Assembly (NCBI GenBank): GCA_963565915.1 | Contig: OY751486.1 | Span: 186,001-250,000 of the forward strand | Reading direction: 5' to 3' | DNA from: Entoloma clypeatum | Lineage: Eukaryota > Basidiomycota > Agaricomycetes > Agaricales > Entolomataceae | DNA length: 64,000 nt | In this document: one piece after another, positions 1 through 10,843 of the stretch | Layout: each line of letters begins with the position of its first letter | Numbering within the stretch: the first letter of the stretch is position 1 | The notes under the pieces: model-generated | The model's database searches: none | Told to the model about the DNA's origin: nothing | Seen by the model: only the letters and a program-made list of their open reading frames with translations | Position numbers and translations under genes: made by a program

Positions 1-7
1 AGACTCC

Positions 8-3000
8 ATGCGGACAAAGCAATCGCGAGCCCCTGTCATCGCTCTTGCAGGGAAGGTGAACAAGGATATAGAGAAGGTTCTTCTACCCCTCTTGGGTTTT
101 TGCAAGCAATATCTTCAGGAGGCCCAGACGGATGCACAAAATGCCGGCTATATGGTTCAGAAAGCCTTGAAGCCAACCAGTTACTGGAACAATCTTAGCC
201 CCCATGCTTTGGACAATTATGCGTTGGATTTGAGTCGAACCCTGGCGGCATACATAAGGACAGCTGTCCGCCGTGAGCATTTCTCTTTTGTGCTCCCATT
301 GACAGATCAAGATTCTGCAGCTGCCGCCCGAAGCCTGTATCATGACCTGGCATCTGGAAAAGCTGAAGTGCAGTGGCAGAGGCTCCATCCTATCATGAAA
401 GGGATCTGGAAACTCTCAGAAGCAGGAAGTCGGGAAGGTGCTAAAGAAACGTTCCTCCTATGCTTTCTTGCCGCGGCAGCGTTGAGGGAAGATGGGACAC
501 TGATGAGCGCTGATACACTGGTGACCTGGATTAGCCGTCTCAAGTATGGGGCCCGCGGGTTCTGCATGCATGAGGCTACCTTGATCATGAACGGGGAAAG
601 TCCACCAGGAACTATACTGGAGTGAGCCCCTTCGTTTTTATTTAGTCATAGAGTTCTGTTTACTTACTTGGTCTTTTTCAGAGCAGTACACTTGGTCGTT
701 GCTGACTTTCTCAATTTGCAGAGTCTCACGCCCTTTAGCCAGATCACAACATTGAGTTCATATGCCTCCAGCATCGTCTATACCCAACCAAAGTCTCCTA
801 GAATTGTGTGGAGCCATGATATGACAATCGTATCTGTTGACGGAGAGCTAATTGCACTGGAGGATCTTAGAACCAGCATTGGGGCTTACCTGTCTCAGCT
901 CAAGTCCTTAATCCTTTCATTGACTGGGGAACAGGCGGTCATCGACTGGCTCTCTGGTGAGGCCATCAAGGACTCTCCTCGAGAAGAGACTCCAGGTTAC
1001 TCTTTTCTGGAAGACCCAAAGTTCCAAAATGCTCACATTCCCCTGCTGGAGCTCTTGGTTAACCCTGGATTTCCAGATGGACAGACGATTGGCCGTCTCC
1101 ACCAGGGATCTTGGATGTGGAGCCCTGCATGTCTCTACCGCTTCTTTGCCCACACTGCTCAGATTCAGGACTTGCTGCTGCTACTCTTCCAGTTGGTTTG
1201 TCGGTTCCGTGGCACAGAAATTATTGAAACCAAAATCTGCAATACACCGTTCCGCTTGCGAAACCTGAATATCTATCATGGTAAGCTCTTCAACTGTGGG
1301 GCCTATAGCAAGACCAGTGCGCTCACTGGCCATGATTCTTATCGGCCATGCATGCTTCCGGACGAGCTTGCCGAGCTGGTAGTGCACTACCTGGTCAGGA
1401 TTCGTCCCCTGGAAGTCATCTTTAGCCGTGTTCTCTGGAATGACGAGACAGGCATGCTCTACACGTCTTATCTCTTTGTGGCCAACGGAAATCAACTCAC
1501 ATCAGAGAACGGCTCTATCCTGCTAAAAAGCTTCTTTCAAAAGAACTGCAATGCAGCCGGTATGGGTTGCAATAGGTGGCAGCAGCTAGAAGCTTCTCTC
1601 GGCAGAGAATTCCTCGATCAGCGGGAGATCTCAGGGGTTTTCGACCTCACTATGGGTCATTCAGCCAGCACAGCCCGGAGGCACTATGGCCAGGATATAG
1701 ATACACCAGACTACGTGACATCAGATGTGCTGTGGGAGCAGCGCCAGCTGGATACTTTGTACCACGCCCTTCTTGGCCTTGGAAAGCAATCACCACCTGT
1801 GGCGATCCAGGTGCGAAGGGCAGGGGAGGAGGAGGTCGCCAGATCAGTGGTGGCCAAGATCCACGAAGCCTCTGAGACAGCCTTGACAAAGATAACTGCT
1901 GCCACGGAGAAATTGGAGGAAAAGATGACCAGTTTGATGGAGATGGTGAGGGAGACCATTAAAAGTGTGGCTACCACAAACAGGAACACTTCCTCCCAGA
2001 CCCCCTGGCTACTTCCGAACAAAGACAAAATGTCGACCCGCTGCATCCTCCCCAAGACCCTATCAAGCTCCATCGTAGCTGATTCTGAGCCAGCCAGACA
2101 AGCCAACAGGACCGACGGTCTATATATTCCGAAGAGCCCGGCAGACATGACACAACTCTCATTCCCCTTCCCACTTGCTCAAGACACGTTCCTTCAGCGG
2201 ATGACTAACAGCTACTCTGACTGCCCCACATATGGCCGGAGCGGTGCAACAATTACCCCCTGCGATGATGATGAAAATCTGGAAGATGAGGGGACAGAGG
2301 AGGGAACAGTGGAGAAGCGGGTGAGAGATTGGGTCCAGGAGGCTCTCCACCAGCTATATGGTCAGAGAGCTAAGCCCAGGTCTGTATGCCAGCTGGACTT
2401 TTGTTGTCAGGTACTGTCCAAAGAGAACCACATCGTAGCCGTTCTTCCAACCGGCGCCGGCAAATCTACTGCTTGGCTGGTAGCCGCGTTCTCGGATCCG
2501 GGATCGATCTCCATTGTGATTGTTCCATTCAAGCAGCTGCTGGAGCAACATCTAGAGACAGCCCAAAGGCATGGTATGCATGCGGAGAGGTGGGAGGCTG
2601 GAGGAGTCATCACCTCGCCGGACACGAACCTTCTCTTCACTGCTTGTGAAAGTGTTCACACTGGAGCATTCACAAAGTAAGTTCATAGCGAAGATCTTTG
2701 TGTTGTATTGAACTCACGCGAACCTGGTCCCCAAGGTTTCTCGACACCCAACGAGGCCGCAAAGTTCAGCGGATCTTCTTTGATGAATGTCAGGAATACC
2801 TAGGTCTGTACAACAAGAGGGGGAAGGTATTTGAGCCCATGCTGCTAAAGCTGGCAGAACGAGACCTACAGTGTGTGTTCATGACCGGAACACTCCCTGT
2901 TCGAATGGAATCCCTCTTCCTTAAAAAGGTCCTGCTGAAAGGAGACCCACCCACCCATGTCATCATCAGAGACAATACATTTAGGCCCCAGCTTGCCCAC

Positions 3001-4779
3001 CACATGCTTCCACCAGTGCCCCAACAAAGTCTGGTACCCTTGACCGTCAAACTAATCCTGGACCTGCTCCAACACCTCCAGCCAGAAGAAAGAATAATTG
3101 TCTTTGTAAAGAGCACCCTGGATGCAATCAGCCTCAGTAAAAGGCTTGGCTGTCCCAAATACTACACATCAGTTTCCAAAGATCTCATGGAGTTTGCACT
3201 GACAGAGGACGAAAAAACCCAGAACCTCTGTCGTTGGAAATCAGGCAAGCAACTCCAGGAGAGGATGATAGCCACCACAACTGCTCTTATACAGGGCATA
3301 GACTTTCCGGCTGTCCGCTTCATCGTCTTCCACGGGGGTGCGTATGGGCTAGTGAGCTATTATCAGGGTGCAGGTAGAGGTGGCCGATCTGGGCAGCGGT
3401 GCGACATCTTTACAGTCCTGAGCCCACTGTGGACAAAAAAGGGGCCGGAGGGTGCAGGCGAGGGGGACGATGTGGCAGCAGCAGCTGAGTGGAGGGAGTT
3501 CGCAGATGCAGCCTCAATGGAATGTCGCGTCAGCATCCTTGCCCGTTGCTTCGACGGTAGAGGGGATGTGACCTGTTTCACAATTGGCGATCAGGAGAAG
3601 TGCGACCGCTGCGCACCAGATGATGAGCTCCAGCAGCTTGCTCTGGAGTTTGTCAAAGACGTCACTGGTGGCCAAGAGTCCCCTGGTGTCATTCTCATGC
3701 CAGACACCAGCAGCCCCACCCCAAATCTGGCTGTCACACATAGCTTAGGGAAGAGACGGCGCACCGACTCCTCCACAGCCAGCTCTTCCTGCAATCTTGC
3801 GTCCAAGAGCAACCCCTTCCTGAATCTGGCTTCCCTGCAACCAACAAATAAGCGGCCATGCATCACACCTTTTGCCCACAAAGCAACACCATCTTTTATG
3901 TCGGCACCCGTGAACCAACCCTGGTCATCAGCATCTAGTCCCTGTCCGTCCACTTCCCAACGTACCCCCTCTATGTTGCAAGGTATTCTCACCAAGGGCA
4001 TTATTCCTCCCAACACCCACACGAAGACCTTACCCCTCCAGCTAACGTTGCCGGCAGGATTTTCAATTCGGTCGACCCGGCCCTCCATGCTCAGCCCCTC
4101 CACTTCCTCCTCGATTAAAAGCACCCCCATGACAGGGGGGCTTGGTCGATCAGCAGGGACTCCAGCCATGGGGAGCCTTCCAAGAGAGGTGAGCGGAGTG
4201 ATCAGGGCTGGTGCGGCAGCCCTCCGGAACCCAGTTGAACTGAGGCGGTCCAAGGTGCAGCACCTAGGGATGGTCATGCCCGTGGTGAAGAACCGTTGCC
4301 CTGCTTGCTTCATCCTTCGGGGAGAGCTGGTGGATCTGTGGGACCCAAGGACGGAGGAGGTGCACCGGCCGCTTGGAGAAGCCTGCCTCATTTACGCTAG
4401 ATCAAGGGACTTTGGAGATTTCTGTGCATTGATTCGCTTTTCAGAGCGGCATCGTTACTGCTACAGCTGTGCCATGCCGCAGAGCAAGGAGTTTGACAAC
4501 CTTGAACCTCCCTGCCATTTGGAATGGTCTGCTGCCCTGGGGGGAAAGCCTGGTCGATCACCTTGCCCCTGGAAACGCTTCATTCATACGGCGCTCTATG
4601 CATTGTGGCTGGACAAGGGGACAACCCAGCTTCAGGACATGAGGGAACAACTTCGGCATATGACAGCTGAGGAATGGGCAGCATGGCTTCTGGTTGAAAG
4701 TGCGGATAGTGGCGAGTGGTGGAGGGGGTTGGAGGTCTTCCTCTACATCGCTCACCAACATGGCTATGGCGGGGGTTAA
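8..4779 (+). CDS. RecQ-like telomere-linked-type helicase with tyrosine-recombinase-like region (5' partial)
   Basis: Three ORFs join in frame through two short introns, 622-681 and 2677-2735 (GT-AG, branch-like CTTAC and CTCAC), giving about 1550 residues from the first ATG at 8; the frame is open to the window edge, so the true start may lie upstream. Around residues 529-542 the string GHSASTARRHYGQD resembles the C-terminal box of tyrosine recombinases (H followed by Tyr). The superfamily 2 helicase core follows: motif I LPTGAGKST near 791, motif II FFDECQ near 885 (DECQ rather than DExH), motif III TGTLP, motif V TTALIQGIDFP and motif VI QGAGRGGRSGQ near 1079. A Pro/Ser-rich linker and a Cys cluster (NRCPACF, YCYSC) end the protein. 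Layout matches the fungal telomere-linked RecQ helicases (TLH) that carry a recombinase-like N-terminal half. Expected role is ATP-dependent DNA unwinding in the nucleus. Helicase assignment is firm; recombinase activity is inference. Confidence 0.85.
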
Positions 4780-4975
4780 CGACCTGGGTTTTTAAATCAT
4801 GGGATAGATTATTTGTCGATACAGCTAGTGATAATAAAGGGATTGAAACTGGACAGAGGCTCGATATAAGACGACCAAGGAACGCGGCGGTGACCCAGCC
4901 ATGTGAACCAGGTGAGGGATCTAGCACGGTTGGGGGGACGGAGGACATAACGCAGACACATCGGGGGCGGCCGCA

Positions 4976-6201
4976 GCGTTTTGGACATGAAAGGTTAATT
5001 CCCCAGCCTCTGTCCCTGACCATAAACGGTCATCTCTAGTATTCACATTATACGGCGAAGGAAACACCTATTTACGTGGGTGTACACCAATCGCCACTAG
5101 TACTAGATAGATACCTACTTCTACGTAATCACCAATACACTGTGAGCGAAGACCTTATTCGCCCGAAGTAAGATAGGGCAAAAATGATCGTTTTTGGTTT
5201 CCGACCTGATGCAATGCCTTTTTCTGGATCCAGGGATGGCGTCTCGGCAATCGGCGATTTTTATTTCTGACGGCCCTGGCCCGCTTCACGTAAATCAGCG
5301 ACTGAATTGGAACATGCCGCTCCGGCAGATGCCGAATCGGAGACTCAACGTAACTTTTTAAGTTCCTGCCAGCTGTCCACTCCTTCCTTCCCACCGTCTT
5401 CGTCGGGGCCCCCTTTGCAGTAAGGGGGTTCATTCTTGGGCTTGCCCGAAGTCCGGCGGCGACGGGCCTGGCGTCTCTTGCTTGCATGAGACGTTACACA
5501 CGGCTGGTATAGCCGTGTTGTGGCGGGCGAGCCCGAGGGGTGGCGGGACACGTCTTATGACGCGTTTTTTTGCAGTGTACAAACGGTCGACTTGCGACCG
5601 TCGTCGTCGGGGCCCCCTTTGCAGTAAGGGGGTTCATTCTTGGGCTTGCCCGAAGTCCGGCGGCGACGGGCCTAGCGTCTCTTGCTTGCATGAGACGTTA
5701 AACACGGCTGGTATAGCCGTGTTGTGGCGGGCGAGCCCGAGGGGTGGGGGGGGTTTTGTAGGGTACAACAGACCTCCTTGAGACCGTCATGCGTAGGGGG
5801 CCCTGCATAACAACGCCTGTACCGCCCGGTGGACTTCGCCCTTGTTACAGCGCCGAGTCGGGTTTGAGGCCGACCTTGGACACAAACAGGCTCAGCGCAG
5901 TGCGAGGGCGCAGACTATCTGGCGCCATGGAGAGTGCAGGCTAAGAAATTCAGCTTCAGCTCTATATACATGAGGGTGTGAATAAAATAACGATCTGAAC
6001 CCGAACTACTTCGGGCGAATAAGGTCTTCGCTCACAGTGTATTGGTGATTACGTAGAAGTAGGTATCTATCTAGTACTAGTGGCAATTGGTGTACACCCA
6101 CGTAAATAGGTGTTTCCTTCGCCGTATAATGTGAATACTAGAGATGACCGTTTATGGTCAGGGACAAAGGCTGGGGAATTAACCTTTTATGTCCAAAACG
6201 C
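4976..6201. mobile_element. Palindromic (foldback/TIR) non-coding element, copy A
   Basis: The 195-bp arms 4976-5170 and 6007-6201 are nearly perfect inverted repeats of each other. The interior is GC-rich and has no credible ORF; short ORFs on both strands are by-products. It contains two tandem copies of a hairpin-rich unit. No clear target duplication is visible at the arm ends. Identity with copy B runs past the right arm to 6247, so the real boundary may lie outside the arms. It sits about 200 bp after the helicase gene. Superfamily not recognised; long inverted ends would fit a MULE-type or foldback element. Confidence 0.75.
5401..5747. repeat. Two tandem copies of a 143-bp GC-rich hairpin unit
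   Basis: Units 5401-5543 and 5605-5747 are almost identical (offset 204). Each contains a series of short palindromes: CCCCTTTGCAGTAAGGGG, CGTCTC..GAGACG, ACACGGCT..AGCCGTGT (8-bp stem, 5-nt loop) and CGGGC/GCCCG. The same pair recurs at 12296-12642 in copy B. Confidence 0.8.
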
Positions 6202-6275
6202 ACAGAAAATCACAATAGTTCAGACGGCCCAAAATGACCCGAGCATCCAGTGTATTGGTGATTAGGTAGAAGTAG

Positions 6276-6497
6276 GAGAAAGCGATAGCTACAAGTATAA
6301 GTCCTTTCATAAGATTTTCTTGCGTTCAGGGTCCGAGATAAAGAATGAGTGAAGTCGGGGAGGGGAGGGGAATTCGTGCTCAAATATTAACGGCGCCCTG
6401 CGAGGCCTAGGGGCCTCAAAAACGGCGTTACTCTCCACCTTGACCCACCTCGACTGCCACTTGCATGCATGGCAGGAAATCCGTACCTTTCCGTCGC
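6276..6497. repeat. Left arm of an imperfect 220-bp inverted repeat (partner 11520-11745)
   Basis: The reverse complement of this stretch reappears at 11520-11745 with scattered substitutions. It covers the last 60 or so codons, the stop codon and some 3' flank of the minus-strand zinc-finger gene. Confidence 0.8.
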
Positions 6498-7779
6498 GTT
6501 CTTGGCCACAGAGGCTGAACGGGACGGACCCCGGGTGGCAATCCTTCGTCCCACAGCCACTCCAAAGGTACCCAAAGGGGCGATCCATGGAATGTAAGGC
6601 AATCTCCCTTGCAAAAACCTCAGTGCCTTTCCGATAGGCCCCCACGACAGTGGTAGAACGTAGCAGGCCCTGGTGTTCCACGAGCACTCGTGTCACAGCC
6701 TCCCATACATCCAGCATCCCGTAAGTCGTGATATCCTTGACAAGATCACAAACAAACCCTTGGACAAGCAACGGCATAGTTTCGCTGCCCCCGAAGCTCA
6801 ACACGAGGTCCAGCATGTTTCTGTACATATCAGGAGCTTGCCTTGACATGGATGGGCAGATAACGTACTTATCAACGGTCTCCCGGATAATGTTCCAATG
6901 ATCATACTTCCTGACTGCAGGACCACAGGTGACCAGAACCAGGACACGCCAGCCACCGCGGGCCCTTGCCGTGATATCCGTCCACGGTTGTTTGCCGTCG
7001 GGCATTACGACGACATCCCTATTTTCTCTTGCCTGCACTGATATTTCCTGCATGTCGGTAAAGAGCCCACCCCCAAGATAAATGCGAAGAATGTCGGCGA
7101 TGGACAAGGAGGCGCCACCAGTCACCCCACCCTGGTGTTGCAGAAAGCCACTAAAGGCGTCAGAATGAGTATCCAGGACGATTACGAGGTTGGGGGCCTC
7201 TGTATGTCTGAACCCTTGCAGGAACGCCTGGTTTTCTTTTAGCGACTGAATCACTTTCTTCTCCGAACCCTTTTGCATCGCTATCGACACAACGCGGAGC
7301 TGTGGTGGGAAAAACGAATGAGATGCCAATATAAAATATGTTTACCGTGACCATACCTTGTCCACCTCAGATCTGTATTCCTCGGACATGATCATGGGCA
7401 GGATCTTCACCACCAACGAATCTAACGACTTAAGTGACATAACGAAAAGTAGAAGGGGCCAGGCCATCTTCGCCCCATACCTGACCCCAAACCCATCGAC
7501 ACGATAGGGAATCGAGACCTTACTATCCCGAAGGCATTGGTGACAATTGCGGTACACCAGGCACCCCTGTCCTCCAATACTTCGCTGCTCACAAACAACC
7601 ACGCCACAGGCACGGCAAATGTTTGCGAGACAATGGTCCACTGGATCCGTGCAGAAATGGCAGTACAACTGCTTTGTCTTCTTCAAGACCTCCAGATACT
7701 GCACGTTGTCCATATCATTCTCATCCACTACCATTGCCTCTACACGTTTCTTTTCATAGTCTTCGTCCACCGAAGACAT
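6307..7779 (-). CDS. Zinc-finger protein with possible caspase-like core
   Basis: Two exons, 7779-7357 and 7299-6307, are joined by a 57-nt intron (7300-7356, GTATGG..CACAG, phase 0), giving about 471 residues. The start is the first in-frame ATG after an upstream stop at 7834-7836; an extra 5' exon cannot be excluded. Residues 40-85 form a Cys-rich finger (CHFC, CRACG, CHQC) of RING/PHD-like spacing. A second Cys group with a CHAC pair lies near the C-terminus. Between them, hydrophobic strands end in DTHSD (His about 186) and LVTCGP (Cys about 266), an order and setting like the His/Cys dyad of caspase/CHAT-fold peptidases. That reading is my inference only. A frame-preserving copy of the last 60 residues lies inverted at 11540-11710. 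Family not recognised with certainty. Confidence 0.6.
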
Positions 7780-8131
7780 AGCGACCTCTGCTGATTTAGT
7801 AGTATTCTTGCTAGTGTATCCCACACAAATGACCTACCTGGATAATTGGAAGAGATATCTGAAATCCGGGATTGAGTCCAGTCCGGACAAGGCCCTTTCT
7901 GTACTTACGTTGCGGTGGGGCATTCCCACTCCTCGCACCTCCGGCCAGGATTATCGCCCTCTTCTTCTCTGATATACAGTAAAGTTGTGAATCATATATC
8001 AGATGTAAGATTACCCACCGGACATTTTTGGAGCCATTTCTTGGTTTGACGAGATTGAAAGGTTATGTGGGTAAGAGTGGGCAATATCTTAGTGGGAAAT
8101 CGGGGGTCAATGGCAGCCCCTTTATACATTC

Positions 8132-9245
8132 TTGTGGAGCACATGTTTTCCTTATTTGATGGCATCTGCCATGATCATTCAATCTGGATATAACGGACGA
8201 TTCCCTTCCGTTTGTGACCCTGCATCGAGATCGAAGGTTGGGGGCATCCCCTGTTATGTTTACAACGGTTCAGATGTAGTGACTAACTGGGGTGGTTGTA
8301 TTGGGAAGGCCATATTTGCCAAGGTATATAACCAGAACGGGATTGATCTTACAATCAAACCCACACGGTATATCGTCACTCAATCTTGTGTATTGACCCC
8401 CTGGCACGAGAGACATGCTTCAGTCGAAGATGATGAAATTGACAATGCCACCACCCGCAGAAGACAAACTGTATGGTTTTGAAGAAGTGGTCATTCGCAT
8501 TCAAGGCATTGCAACCTACCCCCTATAAAACGAGGCTTTGGAAGTTAAGGCAAGGAGTCATTGCAAGTACAGACACTCAAAAGTCCTGTGCAGTGACCTT
8601 ACAAAAAGACGATATTGGAAGCAGTCCATTCACATCACGGCTTTCAACAGCCCATATTTTGAAGAATATATTCACCAAATTGCAGAAATCCGGGGCTTAT
8701 CTTCACGACATCTTCCCTCTGATTCACTGGAACATTGGCAGCATGATGATTTTGCAGTTCATACTGCAATTGCAGCATCAAATTGTTTCTATACTGACCG
8801 GAGGAATTAGGAAAATTATGCTCATACCCATTTCAGGCCCAACTATCCTGATGGTGTACAAGAATCCTTGAAAGGACATGAATTTGTTCATCTGGATGTC
8901 CAATATTTTGAATCCAAGTCAACCGGCACCCCAAAAATGTAAGACGATCATAAGAAAACGTGTCTTGTGCTATCTACTGATATGTATCGCGAGGTTCATC
9001 CTATCAAGTTCCGCATTGGAGATATCATTGAGGCACAGGTGTTATTTGCAGTGGTCAAATTGAAAGGAACAAGTTACAAACTGGTAGCAATTTTAAGAGC
9101 CATCAATCTTCTGGACTCACAGACTGTAACTGTGCGTATAATTCATCTTGTAACAAACATAGTACATATAGGAGGGTATCACAGAATGGTTCCATCGCCA
9201 GGAATCAGGCAATCTGCCAATGAGGGTCAATCCTATTGTCTGTAA
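8132..9245 (+). pseudogene. Decayed fungal transposon-associated gene
   Basis: Fragments in several frames read as one old gene interrupted by stops. The recognisable part near 8976-9130 reads YREVHPIKFRIGDIIEAQ followed by LRAINLLD, resembling a conserved block seen in many repeat-associated agaricomycete hypothetical proteins. An upstream stretch (VQYFESKSTGTPKM) is in the same frame but is separated by a TAA near 8942. Function of the family is unknown to me. The number of stops makes an intact protein unlikely. Confidence 0.4.
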
Positions 9246-9407
9246 GTGGAAGGTTGGGTATGGAAAGGATAGTGGTAATGAAGAGGAGAGTATAAATAAT
9301 GTTCTGGCTAAGGTGCCGGCCCGACGTTGGGAGGCGCCTGACGAGTTTGACAAAGCAATCGGCAAACAGAGCCCGACAAACCGACAAAATGACATTTTCA
9401 CCTTCCA

Positions 9408-9731
9408 TCAAACATACACAGCAATAGTTATGAAGTCGACATCTTGAAGCCCCATCTCGGCTTTGATGCTACGGGCCTGATCATCTTCTTTAAAGATGAC
9501 CCGGCTGCGGGAGCGAATCGAGTCATCGGTAGTAGTTGTGTGTGTGAAAATGAGGAAGGAATGTTGCCCTTCATAGTCGCACGACCTTATACGGGCCTTG
9601 AGATTCTTCTTGCGAAGGTAACGGTTGCCCAAAACCATGTAAAAACCCTCATCGAGTTCAACGCCCCGCTCTTCAAACCATGTGCGTATTTGTTCAGGAG
9701 TACGTTTGTAGCCTCCGAAATGAAGATACAT
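9408..9731 (-). CDS. Small hypothetical protein
   Basis: A 107-codon ORF starts with ATG and is mixed in composition (FGGYKRTPEQIRTWFEER near the start), unlike the low-complexity shadow ORFs nearby. No membrane segment or known motif is seen. It lies between the decayed gene and the Pack-MULE-like element. It could be an exon of a larger broken gene. Confidence 0.4.
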   Translation of the reverse strand: MYLHFGGYKRTPEQIRTWFEERGVELDEGFYMVLGNRYLRKKNLKARIRSCDYEGQHSFLIFTHTTTTDDSIRSRSRVIFKEDDQARSIKAEMGLQDVDFITIAVYV

Positions 9732-9865
9732 CTTAGTCAGGCGTCAGGAAGTTGAGATGAAGAGAAGAACGGGGAACTGACCGTAAGATACAGCGAGAAG
9801 AGCGGGTCTTTTCGGGCTTCCCACGCCCGACTTTGCTCTTGTTTGTTGTACAAATCAGACCAAAC

Positions 9866-10715
9866 CAGGCTCCTAAAACCATCCTGTAGTAGGACTTAGC
9901 ACCACCATTGTTATCTAATCTAATCAATCAGTGCCAAGCAAATAGAAGACGGGAGGTGGTTAAGTCCTATAGAGGCTGGCAAATTTGACAACCCCGATTA
10001 ATTCGGACATCAGAAGATGCCAGAGAGCATGGTAAAAAGACCCTTGGTAAACCTACACTAGGGTTTAATTACACCTCTCGACAAACGAGATTATATCAAT
10101 ATTCTCATGCCCTTTTGGGCCGGCTACTTCATCCCATCACCATGCTGCTGTCGAACCAAGCTCCAAATGGCAACACTGCGACTAAATGGGATATTGCAAA
10201 GGTCAGGCGCCTTGTCAAGGCGAAGTTCAAGAAGAATGCATGGTGGCAGGTGAAAATCACACTGGCACTTCACGAAAGAAGGGATGTTCTTGGAGTTGCA
10301 CCAACAGGTGCCGGAGAGACTCTTACATTCTGGATGCCACTCCTCATGGCCCTCGAGGACGGGCATAACGATAAGATATCTTTTGTTGTGACACCACTCA
10401 ACCTGCTTGGGAAGCAGAGCCAACGACGATTGGAGGCAGGGATATGTGCAATTGCGGTCAGCGGCGGGGGCGCGAGCGACGTGACTTTCAAGGTACATGA
10501 CTGAACAATTAATTAAACCCTAGTGTAGGTTTACTAAGGGTCTTTTTGCGATGCTCTCTGGCATCTTCTGCTGTCCGAATTAATCGGGGTTGTCAAATTT
10601 GCCAGCCTCTATAGGACTTAACCACCTCCCGTCTTCTATTTGCTTGGCACTGATTGATTAGATTAGATAACAATGGTGGTGCTAAGTCCTACTAGAGGAT
10701 GGGTTTAGGAGCCTG
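9866..10715. mobile_element. Pack-MULE-like element with captured helicase fragment
   Basis: The inverted ends 9866-10070 and 10511-10715 are both 205 bp, differ at only about eight positions and terminate in CAGGCTCCTAAA / TTTAGGAGCCTG. The element is flanked by a perfect 9-bp direct repeat AGACCAAAC at 9857-9865 and 10716-10724. Long TIRs with a 9-bp target duplication are the hallmark of Mutator-like elements. The 440-bp interior holds only a fragment of a RecQ helicase gene and no transposase, so it is non-autonomous, in the style of plant Pack-MULEs. Confidence 0.85.
10141..10504 (+). pseudogene. Captured RecQ-like helicase fragment
   Basis: The ORF covers the start of a RecQ-type core: an N-terminal helical lead, then motif I as VAPTGAGETLTFW and motif Ia as VVTPLNLLGKQ. 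The motif I lysine that binds ATP in GKT is glutamate here (GET), so the fragment could not be an active ATPase. The frame ends at FK followed by GTACAT, which looks like an exon-intron border of the donor gene. It belongs to a different RecQ lineage from the gene at the left edge of the window. Confidence 0.75.
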
Positions 10716-10843
10716 AGACCAAACTAACGTAGATCTATATAAACATCTGATCGATAATGGCAATATCAGTTTCTGGGATCGCATAAACTGTGGTATGTTG
10801 CCTCCTCGTCCTAATTTACCATATCTTAATACACTGGATAGCT

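Noticed and set aside
1711..2148. 145-codon minus-strand ORF opposite the helicase
   Set aside because: Shadow of the plus-strand helicase coding frame.
5155..5781. Several 60-110-codon ORFs on both strands, with identical copies at 12041-12676
   Set aside because: They come from GC-rich palindromic repeat units; the peptides are open on opposite strands and lack any domain.
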